The notes beneath the pieces are model-generated. The model did not search any database, had not been told where the DNA came from, and saw nothing but the letters and a program-made list of their open reading frames with translations. The translations under genes were made by a program, and so were the position numbers. A stretch of DNA of 64,000 bases from Haemophilus sp. CCUG 60358 (GTDB lineage: Bacteria > Pseudomonadota > Gammaproteobacteria > Enterobacterales > Pasteurellaceae). Location of the stretch: positions 186,001-250,000 of the forward strand of contig NZ_LZOZ01000014.1 of NCBI RefSeq assembly GCF_001679485.1, in the 5' to 3' direction. Positions within the stretch are counted from its first letter, which is position 1. The number at the start of each line of letters is the position of its first letter. Shown here one piece after another: positions 39,909-47,951 of this stretch.

Positions 39909-42236
39909 ATGCAATCAATGTGGGAACAGCAACGTGATAACACCGTCAGTGCCAAAAATGCACACATGGCGGCGGTTGCCTGTGAACGCCATCAAGCGGC
40001 AGAGAATGGGCATAAATTTGACCGCTCTTTTCTGCCTTTTGACGAAAGCTGTTACACACCACTGCAGTTGGAGTTGTTTGCCACTAATCCAGCTGATTTT
40101 GAGTTCATCGAAAATAAACTTAAAAGCTTACCACGCCAACGTCAGCGAGAATATTTCCGTAAACTTTACATTAAAGCCTATCGTTCTGTAAAAGACGATG
40201 GGTCAATTGCATTTGCCCTCGGCAATAAACAACGTCGATACGCCAATGATTATTTACGCGATATCTTAGATGTGCGTTTACAAAAAGTCTTTTCACAATA
40301 CAACGTGAACGTCGATTTTTTGCAAGCGTTCATCAACACGCCGCAATGGTTGCTGTCCGTTAAAGATGAAATGCAACAAGCCGTGCAGTTCTCCACCGTG
40401 CCAACACGTGAAGAGCTAGCAAAACACTACAATGAGTTGCATTACAGCGGATTCCGTTTTCAAGTATTTGGCATCCAACAAAAGCAGAAGCAGCTACCTT
40501 TCTACTTAATCACCGAAAGTAAGTTGAAAGCAATGGCATACCAAATCGCCACAGCGTTCACTCAATTCCAATTTGATTGCACCCACTTTTTAAAAAATGG
40601 CATTGAAAACGACAACGAGAGCGATATTCAAGGCTATTTCTATCAGCTCTATAAATGGTGTGGTGAAATTGCCCTTTCTGCCGGTTTCAAAATTCCTCAC
40701 TGGGAAAAAATCGAAAATGACAAACGCATCAAAGCCGAACGCATTGATAGCACTTTAATTCGCCTTACGTGCGAAAAATGGTGGTTTAAGCAAATGCGAG
40801 ACGTACAAAAACGTATGGTCGAGCATATCGCTATTGCCTGTGGCGAGGTGCGCGCCAATGCCGCCAGTTATATTTCCAATCAAAGTTTCCAGGAATGGCA
40901 ACTCCAGCAACGCAAGAATCACGATTACTTGCGCGCCATGATTATTGAAAACATCGACAACCCAGAAGAACAGGTCGAGCTTTTCGATATGTTCTTAAAA
41001 TCATCCTCCAACCCCGCATTACGCCGAAATGAAATGATGGTGCGCTTGCGTGGCTTGGAAGAATGGGCAGAAGAAAACAACAATGAAGCCTTATTTTTGA
41101 CGCTTACTGCGCCATCATCATTCCACGCAGGAAACGGCAATAAAAAATGGTCGGGCGTCAATCCACGAGATACGCAAAACTATTTAAACAAAGTGTGGCA
41201 ACAGTTCCGTGCGTTATTGTCGAAACGTAATATTAAATTTTACGGTATGCGAGTGGCAGAGCCGCACAAAGACGGCACACCACACTGGCATGCGTTATTT
41301 TATGTTCAAGCAGAACATAAAGAGGAAGTCATCCGCTTATTTAAACAAAAAGCCCTAGAGTTAGACGGCAATGAGAAAGGCGCAGCAGAACACCGTTGCA
41401 AGGTGGAAGAATGCGATAAAACAAAAGGTAGCGCAACGGCTTACATTGCAAAATACATTGCGAAAAATATTGACGGTTTCGCCCTTGCAGGCGAAGTCTC
41501 AGATGAAGACCCAACACTAAGCCTACACGACAACGCATTGCGCGTTCGTGCATGGGCGAGCCGTTGGAACATTCGTCAGTTCCAATTCTACGGGGGCGCA
41601 TCAATTTCTGTTTGGCGTGAATTGCGCCGATTAATCAGCGGTCAAGCAGATGATGAAATTATCAATAAAGCCCAAGCAGCCGCAGGCATCGCGAATGACT
41701 ATGCGGCATATATGGAAATTCAAGGTGGTGCGCTTGCTAAACGTACTGATCAACCTATCAAGCTCGATTATGAAACTAAACCTGCTAATAAATATGGCGA
41801 ACAACGCAAAGCCATTATTGGTTTAGCAAATAGATTCAGCTTAAAACAAGTCATTTCACGCACCAAAAAATGGCAAATTAAAAAACGCCCACAAGATTTT
41901 GCACAACGCGCAGAATCTATGGTTGAGCGTAGCTCAACCGCTAACAATAGCGCACGCAGTGCGCCTTGGACTTGTGTCAGTAACTGTAACCGCTCAATTA
42001 TTGAGCAGAAGATCAAGTTACTGACACAATCGATCTGCGCACCACTTAGCGCACAAAAATTAGACTATTTATTCAAGTACAAACGGCTAATCATAGATAA
42101 ATATACAGCCATAGAACTCACCGAAAATGATGTGCAGTTAGTGAAACGGAATCAAAACATGATGACGTCGCTTTCCCCTGTGCCAAGAAACCTTCAAAAG
42201 CTCAAAGATTTTCATAAAAGCCAACGTATTCAATAG
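39909..42236 (+). CDS. rep: Replication initiator, P2 gpA / HP1 Rep type
   Basis: HUH endonuclease that nicks the phage origin and starts rolling-circle replication. The 775-residue protein has the metal-binding His pair in PHWHALFYV (459 and 461) and the two active-site tyrosines in AYIAKYIAKN (512 and 516), the arrangement of P2 gpA. The ATG at 39909 follows GGGAAG; an upstream in-frame ATG at 39894 lies inside the preceding gene. The 3' third contains a palindrome cluster that may be the origin. Confidence 0.93.
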   Translation: MQSMWEQQRDNTVSAKNAHMAAVACERHQAAENGHKFDRSFLPFDESCYTPLQLELFATNPADFEFIENKLKSLPRQRQREYFRKLYIKAYRSVKDDGSIAFALGNKQRRYANDYLRDILDVRLQKVFSQYNVNVDFLQAFINTPQWLLSVKDEMQQAVQFSTVPTREELAKHYNELHYSGFRFQVFGIQQKQKQLPFYLITESKLKAMAYQIATAFTQFQFDCTHFLKNGIENDNESDIQGYFYQLYKWCGEIALSAGFKIPHWEKIENDKRIKAERIDSTLIRLTCEKWWFKQMRDVQKRMVEHIAIACGEVRANAASYISNQSFQEWQLQQRKNHDYLRAMIIENIDNPEEQVELFDMFLKSSSNPALRRNEMMVRLRGLEEWAEENNNEALFLTLTAPSSFHAGNGNKKWSGVNPRDTQNYLNKVWQQFRALLSKRNIKFYGMRVAEPHKDGTPHWHALFYVQAEHKEEVIRLFKQKALELDGNEKGAAEHRCKVEECDKTKGSATAYIAKYIAKNIDGFALAGEVSDEDPTLSLHDNALRVRAWASRWNIRQFQFYGGASISVWRELRRLISGQADDEIINKAQAAAGIANDYAAYMEIQGGALAKRTDQPIKLDYETKPANKYGEQRKAIIGLANRFSLKQVISRTKKWQIKKRPQDFAQRAESMVERSSTANNSARSAPWTCVSNCNRSIIEQKIKLLTQSICAPLSAQKLDYLFKYKRLIIDKYTAIELTENDVQLVKRNQNMMTSLSPVPRNLQKLKDFHKSQRIQ
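41921..42060. other. Candidate replication origin: palindrome cluster inside rep
   Basis: Within 110 bp lie: GGTTGAGC-gta-GCTCAACC (41921-41939), GCGCAC-gca-GTGCGC (41950-41964), an outer 14-bp repeat TTGTGTCAGTAACT (41972-41985) with its perfect inverse at 42016-42029, and nested in it the 15-bp palindrome GCTCAATTATTGAGC (41992-42006). P2 is known to have its origin inside its initiator gene A; by analogy this could be the site nicked by Rep. The role is inferred. Confidence 0.55.
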
Positions 42237-42247
42237 GAGAAAACGCA

Positions 42248-42547
42248 ATGAATAAAAGAAAACAGAAACAAATCCGCCGAATCTTAGCGGCAAAACGCAC
42301 GGAAAAGTGCGGTCAAATTAATGCGGAATTGCAAGAAACTATCGAATATTTAGAAAAACGCGTTCACTTATTAAGAGCGAAACTATCTATTCAGAGAATT
42401 AATTTAAAAGCCTATGTTTTAGAACAAGCGATTAATATCAAGCGCCAAATCGTAACCGAACGATTCGGCAATGTATTGTTAGGGCTTGCCAGTGGAATGA
42501 TTGGTGGGATTATTGGGATGTTTATGTGGGTGTTGTGTATCCTTTAG
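42248..42547 (+). CDS. Small phage membrane protein
   Basis: 99 residues: a very basic N terminus (MNKRKQKQIRRILAAKR), a helical middle with coiled-coil character and a C-terminal hydrophobic segment (VLLGLASGMIGGIIGMFMWVLCIL), so probably tail-anchored in the inner membrane. GGAG lies upstream. Function unknown. Confidence 0.65.
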   Translation: MNKRKQKQIRRILAAKRTEKCGQINAELQETIEYLEKRVHLLRAKLSIQRINLKAYVLEQAINIKRQIVTERFGNVLLGLASGMIGGIIGMFMWVLCIL

Positions 42548-42554
42548 GAGATGT

Positions 42555-42797
42555 ATGAATTACAGAATTTGTAAAGAACAACCTAAAGAATGGGATGGGG
42601 AACATTATTTTACATGTGAACATTCGCTTAATAGCCGTTCAAAAATCTATTTTTTAATGCATTGTAATATATTAAAGAAAATGCCAGATGGAAGACTAAA
42701 AATTAAAGTATTTGGTTATCGCTGGTCACATCCAAACGGCGAAAAAATTAGATATGTGGATAATTTGAGGGTTGTGAAAGCAAGTGAATATACATAG
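42555..42797 (+). CDS. Phage protein, function unknown
   Basis: 80 residues, basic, with an MNYRICKEQPKEWDGEHYF start. AGGAG at 42546-42550 precedes the ATG at 42555; the longer open frame upstream runs through the preceding gene and is not used. No recognised domain. Confidence 0.6.
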   Translation: MNYRICKEQPKEWDGEHYFTCEHSLNSRSKIYFLMHCNILKKMPDGRLKIKVFGYRWSHPNGEKIRYVDNLRVVKASEYT

Positions 42798-42810
42798 GGT
42801 TTAAATAATC

Positions 42811-43056
42811 ATGAAAAAATCAATGATACTTTTTGCAATATTAGTGGCTTTTCCTTGTTTGGCAGAAAAATATATTGTGCCGTTTTCTGGTGGCATTTTT
42901 GGCAAACATTCGAATTATCCAGATGTAATAATCAATGAAATATGTATTCACAATGTTGGTTATTTAGTCACAGATAACGGTCATGTCGTTGTGGCAGTGG
43001 ATAAAAATAATAATCCGCTTGTTTGTGAAATTAAAGACAAGTCAAAGGAAAAATAA
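42811..43056 (+). CDS. Small secreted phage protein
   Basis: 81 residues with a clear signal peptide (MKKSMILFAILVAFPCLA, cleavage likely before EKY), leaving about 63 residues in the periplasm. Two cysteines in the mature part (EICIHN, LVCEIKD) could form a disulfide. A cysteine near the signal end is not in a good lipobox. A secreted product in the early region suggests action on the cell envelope, for instance against superinfection; inference. Confidence 0.6.
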   Translation: MKKSMILFAILVAFPCLAEKYIVPFSGGIFGKHSNYPDVIINEICIHNVGYLVTDNGHVVVAVDKNNNPLVCEIKDKSKEK

Positions 43057-43057
43057 A

Positions 43058-43088
43058 ATGAACAAATCTAACACCAAAAAATCAGATA
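43058..43088 (+). repeat. Direct repeat copy 1 (duplicated 5' end of the methylase gene)
   Basis: 31 bp from ATGAACAAATC to TCAGATA match 43279-43309 at 29 positions. The two differences are both silent third-codon changes. This copy leads into only 13 codons before a stop at 43097-43099. Confidence 0.8.
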
Positions 43089-43102
43089 TTGAGGATTAAA
43101 AA

Positions 43103-43276
43103 ATGGAAAAAGAAATTACAGACAAAGAAAGACTTGATTTTATTGAGAAATATTGGTTTCAGGTTCGTGATGGCGGTGTTGAATTTTGCTTTAACGAAAT
43201 GTGGTTTACCGATGGGCATAGCCTAAGAGATGCTATAGATAAAGAGATAAAAGATATAAAAAAATATAGAGACTAA
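43103..43276 (+). CDS. Small phage protein between duplicated methylase starts
   Basis: 57 residues, acidic, MEKEITDKERLDFIEKYWFQ... ending KKYRD, with GAGGA 8-12 bases before the ATG. No recognised family. It lies exactly between two copies of the methylase 5' end, which suggests it entered by recombination with a related phage. Confidence 0.55.
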   Translation: MEKEITDKERLDFIEKYWFQVRDGGVEFCFNEMWFTDGHSLRDAIDKEIKDIKKYRD

Positions 43277-43278
43277 AA

Positions 43279-43309
43279 ATGAATAAATCCAACACCAAAA
43301 AATCAGATA
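43279..43309 (+). repeat. Direct repeat copy 2 (functional start of the methylase gene)
   Basis: Second copy of the 31-bp repeat, here forming codons 1-10 of the methylase gene. Confidence 0.8.
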
Positions 43310-43797
43310 AAGACTTATGGGCCACACCTTGGTGGGTATTTCATTATGCAGAACAATATTTCAACATCAAATTTGATCTAGATGCTTGCGCCATGGAACA
43401 CAACACCAAAGTGAAAAACTTTATCAGCCCAGAACAAGACACGCTAACAGCAGATTGGCAAGGACGTTATTGTTGGATGAATCCGCCTTATAGTAACCCG
43501 TTGCCGTTTGTGTTGCGCGCCATCCAGCAAAGCGTGTTACATAACAAGACGGTGGTAATGTTGCTTAATGTAGATGGTTCGACAAAATGGTTTGATATGT
43601 GTGTACGCAACGCAAAAGAAATCGTGTATATCACTAATTCACGAATCCCTTTCATCAACAACGAAACTGGCGAAGAAACAGACCAAAATAACAAGCCACA
43701 AATGCTTGTACTATTTGAGCCCAAAGCCCCTTACGGCAGTTTGAAGTCGTCTTATGTTTCATTGCATACGATGAAAGAATTAAATAATAAAAAATAA
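43279..43797 (+). CDS. dam: Phage DNA N6-adenine methyltransferase
   Basis: Methylates adenine in phage or host DNA. The 172-residue protein fits the phage Dam family: DLWATPWWVFHYAEQYFNIKFDLDACA at the start and the catalytic NPPYSNP at 68-74. Methylation could protect the phage from restriction or mark its origin. Target sequence unknown. Confidence 0.9.
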   Translation: MNKSNTKKSDKDLWATPWWVFHYAEQYFNIKFDLDACAMEHNTKVKNFISPEQDTLTADWQGRYCWMNPPYSNPLPFVLRAIQQSVLHNKTVVMLLNVDGSTKWFDMCVRNAKEIVYITNSRIPFINNETGEETDQNNKPQMLVLFEPKAPYGSLKSSYVSLHTMKELNNKK

Positions 43798-43876
43798 CCC
43801 GTATAACTCTAAAAAACTTGAAAATTAAAGATTGAGGAGTTATAATAACTCCGTAAGTTAATAAGAAAGAGGGTAA

Positions 43877-44056
43877 ATGAATAGTGCAAAAATAATTAAA
43901 CAAATTGAGGATGACGGTTGGTATCTTGTAAATGTTGTCGGTAGTCACCATCAATTTAAGCATCCAACAAAGAAAGGACGAGTTACAGTTCCACATCCCA
44001 AAAAGGATTTACCAATAAAAACGGTAAAATCAATATTAAAGCAAGCGGGGATTTAA
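43877..44056 (+). CDS. hicA: HicA-type mRNA interferase toxin
   Basis: 59-residue toxin with the double-stranded-RNA-binding-like fold: IIKQIEDDGWYLVNVVGSHHQFKHP, catalytic histidine in GSHHQF, then GRVTVPHPKKDLPIKTVKSILKQAGI. Precedes hicB, the normal order. GAGGG lies just before the ATG. Arrests translation when not neutralised. Confidence 0.92.
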   Translation: MNSAKIIKQIEDDGWYLVNVVGSHHQFKHPTKKGRVTVPHPKKDLPIKTVKSILKQAGI

Positions 44057-44119
44057 AAATCCCCCTTTATTGAAACTATTTTTGATTATTCAATTTTTTA
44101 TAATAAGTAAGGAAAGATT

Positions 44120-44527
44120 ATGTTATACCCAATCGGAATAGAAATGGGCGATGAAAATCACGCATACGGTGTGGTTGTGCCTGATGTACCAGGCTGTTTT
44201 TCAGCGGGTGATACATTAGAAGAAGCATTCATCAACGCAAAAGAGGCAATTGCTTTCCATATTGAAGGCATGTTAGAAGATGGAGAGGAAATCCCACAGC
44301 CAACATCATTACAAGAGCACGTTAAAAATCCAGAGTATGAAGGCTTTACGTTTAGTTTTGTGGATGTAGATTTAACGCATCTAATGGGGAAAGCCGAAAA
44401 AATCAATGTAACCTTGCCTAGTCTTCTAATTAAACGCATTGATAGCTTTGTAGCTACGCATCCAGAATATAAAAACAGAAGCAACTTTTTGGCACAGATT
44501 GCCACAAATAAGTTACTTGCTGCATAA
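44120..44527 (+). CDS. hicB: HicB-type antitoxin
   Basis: 135 residues: N-terminal HicB partial RNase-H-like fold (YGVVVPDVPGCFSAGDTLEEAFINAKEAI) and a C-terminal ribbon-helix-helix (INVTLPSLLIKRIDSFVATHPEYKNRSNFLAQIA) for binding its promoter. Separated from hicA by 63 bp, longer than usual, with a TATAAT-like stretch that may allow separate expression. Confidence 0.92.
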   Translation: MLYPIGIEMGDENHAYGVVVPDVPGCFSAGDTLEEAFINAKEAIAFHIEGMLEDGEEIPQPTSLQEHVKNPEYEGFTFSFVDVDLTHLMGKAEKINVTLPSLLIKRIDSFVATHPEYKNRSNFLAQIATNKLLAA

Positions 44528-44529
44528 AA

Positions 44530-44562
44530 ATAAAAGCCGCTATTTCTAGCGGCTTTTTTCAT
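44530..44562. terminator. Terminator after hicB, shared with ogr
   Basis: AAAAGCCGC and GCGGCTTTT pair around TATTTCTA with T run after. It overlaps the 3' end of the convergent zinc-finger gene. Confidence 0.85.
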
Positions 44563-44818
44563 CATCTAATATCTTTCTCAAATTGGCTTTTTCTTCGTCC
44601 GATAATTTACCCAAAACAAGCTCAAGCAATTTGTCTTTTGTCAGCTTACTGGCGCGTGTGGTATGCCCAAATTCCATATTCATGACAAAACGATGACCGC
44701 ACAGGGGATTCTTGCATGCACAATAATATCGAGTAAATTCACTGTGTATGCGTTCAGATCTTTCAATTACTGATTTTGAATTGCAAACAGTGCAGTAAAT
44801 ATCTGTTGTTCTTGCCAT
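44546..44818 (-). CDS. ogr: Ogr/Delta-like zinc-finger late activator
   Basis: 90 residues with the Ogr cysteine pattern C-x2-C (IYCTVCNS) and C-x4-C (CACKNPLCGHRF), which binds one metal ion and is needed to switch on P2-type late promoters with host RNA polymerase. The ATG at 44818 has GGGGA upstream; a GTG-ATG pair lies a few codons further out. Position beside the late-gene block fits. Confidence 0.85.
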   Translation of the reverse strand: MARTTDIYCTVCNSKSVIERSERIHSEFTRYYCACKNPLCGHRFVMNMEFGHTTRASKLTKDKLLELVLGKLSDEEKANLRKILDDEKSR

Positions 44819-44897
44819 TTTCCCCAAAGCCATCACAAAAATAACTGCAAATAATTATATCAATGAATGGCTTTTTGTACAGGTTAAAAACAAAGAT

Positions 44898-45935
44898 TTA
44901 TTTTGCGAAATTTTGTTCGCGGAACTTAATTTTTAATAAGTTTTTGATTTCTGGATCTTGATTTATTGTTTCTGCAATAATCTCTTGTAATGGCATTACT
45001 TCATCATAGTGATACACTTCACGATATTTCAAGGGGTCGCCTAATCCTGCCGTATTTGTTGGGATAATGCCGCTTAAACCTGCAGGGAATCGGTGTGCGG
45101 TTAGCACATCTTGTGCTGAGATGTTTTTGATATTCGCAAATTCATCTTTTGTCCCAGTGTCGCCAATAGGAATCACTTTTAACCCGTCAGGATGACCGCC
45201 AGCAATATTCACAAACATGGAACGGAAGTTTCCAACTCCCTTAGATTCACTGATCTTTCTTGCGATCTCTTCTTCCATTTCTTCGGTTAAGTCGGGATCC
45301 GTGGAGTACAAAATAAAGCCCATATGCGCACCATTGCTGAAATAGCGGCGTCGGAATACAGTCGCATCAGAATTTAGCAATGCCGATTGAATACCGCCTA
45401 CATAATCGGGCGATCCATAGACTTGTTGCATGGGATCGTAAAGTTTAATAAAAATAATATCTCTAGCATCATAGCGATAGATTTCTTGTGCTGTATCATA
45501 AAGCGATTTTTTCATTAAATAGGAATAGCCGCCATCTTTACGCACGCGTAAATAAAGGCTAGATAACGGCACAAGACGCACCACTTGCCCAAACCCATTA
45601 CGCACTTTTAAAAGCCCCACATCACCAAACTGAATTAAGTTAAGGCAAAGTGCGCGCATATCCATACGAGATAATGCTTTACCACCTTCGTAGAGGGCGC
45701 TCACCATATTGGCACGACTATGCAGAATCCCACCATGTTGTGCATTTTGATGAGGTAGTTTAGCCAGTGCATGACGATTCACTGGGGGTAAATAGCAGTT
45801 ATAATTTTCATCAAAGCCAATACCGACATAATCCAATGCTGGCGAGGCTGTGATCTCACTCAAGGAAAAAGTGCGGTCATTTATCGGTGCAATAAAAATC
45901 CCTTTTTTACTGTCTTTTTTTACATTAGTTTCCAC
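44898..45935 (-). CDS. Portal protein, P2 gpQ type
   Basis: Forms the dodecameric ring at the capsid vertex for DNA entry and exit. The 345-residue protein has the PBSX/P2 portal features (GGKALSRMDMRALCLNLIQFGDVGLLKVRN; YVGGIQSALLNSDATVFRRRYFSNGAHMGFI split over the middle; LSGIIPTNTAGLGDP). Starts with GTG and overlaps the terminase gene by 11 bp. Confidence 0.93.
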   Translation of the reverse strand: METNVKKDSKKGIFIAPINDRTFSLSEITASPALDYVGIGFDENYNCYLPPVNRHALAKLPHQNAQHGGILHSRANMVSALYEGGKALSRMDMRALCLNLIQFGDVGLLKVRNGFGQVVRLVPLSSLYLRVRKDGGYSYLMKKSLYDTAQEIYRYDARDIIFIKLYDPMQQVYGSPDYVGGIQSALLNSDATVFRRRYFSNGAHMGFILYSTDPDLTEEMEEEIARKISESKGVGNFRSMFVNIAGGHPDGLKVIPIGDTGTKDEFANIKNISAQDVLTAHRFPAGLSGIIPTNTAGLGDPLKYREVYHYDEVMPLQEIIAETINQDPEIKNLLKIKFREQNFAK

Positions 45936-47748
45936 TTAATACACTCCATCCACGACGTTTGCGCGGTTTATCACTTAAAGATTTTTTATTAATAGCATTA
46001 CAAATTGCAAAAAACACATCGGCATGTTGTGTTTTGACTGTACGTTCAGCAGTGAACGTCATCGTATTGCCAGATTTGGTTGATTGGTGTTTAATCATTA
46101 AAAAGCTCGGTACAATATCTAATTCGCTTTCGCTCCACTCAATTTGCCCATGCTCAACTAAATCATGCACTTTCAGCACCATACCTGTTTTACTTTCGGG
46201 GTTGTAAATAATGGCAGTGGCGGCACGGCGGGCAAATTCTTTCACTAATTCATAAACTCCATAACCGACACCCGTCGCATCTATGCCGATGTAGGTCATA
46301 TTGTATTTTTCATAAAGGGCGCGAATTTGATTAGCTTGATAGACATAGGAAAGTCCATTCCATTGATAGCGTTCAAGCAGACGATATTTTTCACCGGGTA
46401 ACGCAGGCGGGGCAATAATTACAAAACTAGCCCCATCGCCACTGTGTGCGGGGTCGAATCCGCCCCAAACTTCACGATCACCAAAAGGGCGATCCGCTTT
46501 CGGATTAAAGTCTTTCCATTTCGAAATATCTACACCACATTTTAAAAGTTGATGAATGGTGAAAATAGAATCTGCATCATCAATCCAAACGCACATATAA
46601 AGCTGATTGAAGGCATATTTGCTATAGCGTTGTTTCAGTTTATCAATATTAAATAACGTATCGGCACCGCCTTTTAGTGCATCTTCAATCGTCACCACAT
46701 AACGCCACTGACCATCGGGGCAAAGTCGCCCACCGTCGCGCAATTCTGTAAAGGTCGGGAATGGAATGTTTTTGCGTTTAGGGTCTCCATCTCGCCAGTT
46801 GTCGCCACTCCAGAACGAATAAGATTCGTGGAATTTTGAAGACGGTGTGCTGAAATAGGTTTCGCGCCATTTCGCGTGTGTTGCCATCGCAGAGGCCACA
46901 TCATTGAATTGTTGGAAATCTCGAATCCATGCGTATTCATCGCCGTACACGTGACCACTGTTACCTTGTGACGTGTTTTTGTTGGTCGATAAAAAATGCA
47001 GTTCAGCACCATTGCTTAAAATAATCGGGTTGCCGGTTAGCTCAACGGCGAAATATTCGCGCGCCATTTTTACAATATAATTTTTGAAAATTTCCGCTTG
47101 TCGTTTACTTGCCGACAAGAATATTTGATTGTCACCGCTAAAAATCGCATCTTCTAATGCCTCAAAACTGAAATAATAGGTCGCCCCAATTTGGCGCGAT
47201 TTCAGAATATTGCGCACATCATTGTGCTTGTTAGCACGAATATGTTTTTGATAATCAAACAACGAATCAATAAAAGGCTGGCACATTTCGGGGGTGACGT
47301 GGGAAATATCATTTTTAACCCGTTTTTTCTTCTTGCGTTCATCGCCGTCACCACTATCAGCAAAGGCGCGCTCATTGCCAGAAACGTCCGCAGAATTGAC
47401 CGCACTTTTTGCTGTCACTTTAGCTACCGTTGCGGCACGTTGCTTTTTATACTGAATATCTTTATCGATCAGGGCTTCTAGTTCTTTTATTTCCTGAACG
47501 CTTTTATTTTCACGCTCTGTCAGCGTGATAATTCGCAACGCGATTAATTCTTCAATCCCGCTTTCGCTGATTAAATTGCGCCAGTTGTATTTTTCCGCCC
47601 AATAGTAAATCGGGCGTGTGCTATTTAAACCTAATTCTTCAGCGATCTCTTTCGGCGTGTATTTTTTTAAATACAAAAACTTTGCCGCATAAATCACTTC
47701 GTCATCGTAGCGTTTTGTTTTTCTTTTTCTTAGCTTGGATTCCGTCAT
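45925..47748 (-). CDS. Terminase ATPase (large) subunit, P2 gpP type
   Basis: DNA-packaging motor. The 607-residue protein has an N-terminal helix-turn-helix (KRYDDEVIYAAKFLYLKKYTPKEIAEELGL), a charged linker around 120-150, a P-loop variant SRQIGATYY at 184-192 followed by a Walker B in VYGDEYAW, and a C-terminal nuclease-like domain beginning GGFDPAHSGDGASF. In P2 the equivalent protein is the ATPase and the separate gpM makes the cut. Confidence 0.94.
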   Translation of the reverse strand: MTESKLRKRKTKRYDDEVIYAAKFLYLKKYTPKEIAEELGLNSTRPIYYWAEKYNWRNLISESGIEELIALRIITLTERENKSVQEIKELEALIDKDIQYKKQRAATVAKVTAKSAVNSADVSGNERAFADSGDGDERKKKKRVKNDISHVTPEMCQPFIDSLFDYQKHIRANKHNDVRNILKSRQIGATYYFSFEALEDAIFSGDNQIFLSASKRQAEIFKNYIVKMAREYFAVELTGNPIILSNGAELHFLSTNKNTSQGNSGHVYGDEYAWIRDFQQFNDVASAMATHAKWRETYFSTPSSKFHESYSFWSGDNWRDGDPKRKNIPFPTFTELRDGGRLCPDGQWRYVVTIEDALKGGADTLFNIDKLKQRYSKYAFNQLYMCVWIDDADSIFTIHQLLKCGVDISKWKDFNPKADRPFGDREVWGGFDPAHSGDGASFVIIAPPALPGEKYRLLERYQWNGLSYVYQANQIRALYEKYNMTYIGIDATGVGYGVYELVKEFARRAATAIIYNPESKTGMVLKVHDLVEHGQIEWSESELDIVPSFLMIKHQSTKSGNTMTFTAERTVKTQHADVFFAICNAINKKSLSDKPRKRRGWSVLSGN

Positions 47749-47765
47749 CTTTTATCTTGCTGTTG

Positions 47766-47793
47766 TTTTGTTGGACGTATTGTGGCAACAAAA
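47766..47793. promoter_or_regulatory. Candidate late activator box
   Basis: TTTTGTTG (47766-47773), 12 bp, then its perfect inverse CAACAAAA (47786-47793). P2 late promoters carry an Ogr-binding dyad of the type TGT-N12-ACA about 55 bp upstream of the transcript start. The spacing here is the same, and an Ogr-like gene is present. It would drive the scaffold-to-tail genes rightward; it is too close to the terminase start for leftward use. Confidence 0.5.
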
Positions 47794-47817
47794 ACAGCAA
47801 AAATTTAATGGCAACAT

Positions 47818-47869
47818 TTGGATATGTTCGGATAGGAGTTATTTCAGTCCTATATCCGAATATATCCAA
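47818..47869. repeat. Large inverted repeat between divergent late genes
   Basis: A 20-base left arm beginning TTGGATATGTTCGGAT (47818-47837) and a 22-base right arm ending ATCCGAATATATCCAA (47848-47869) pair almost perfectly around GTTATTTCAG. The stem contains one mismatch and a 2-base bulge. There is no T run, so it is not a normal terminator. Confidence 0.7.
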
Positions 47870-47951
47870 GTTTTGATCCGTGATTTTGAAAAAAAGATCG
47901 GCAAAAATGGCGGCACTTACGCAAACAAAGCGAAACACAGGCATTTCTAAA

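Noticed and set aside
43655..43996. Minus-strand frame of 113 codons across the end of dam and hicA
   Set aside because: Overlaps two recognised genes and has low-quality composition.
44158..44565. Minus-strand frame of 135 codons opposite hicB
   Set aside because: Exact antisense shadow of hicB, a well-supported antitoxin gene.
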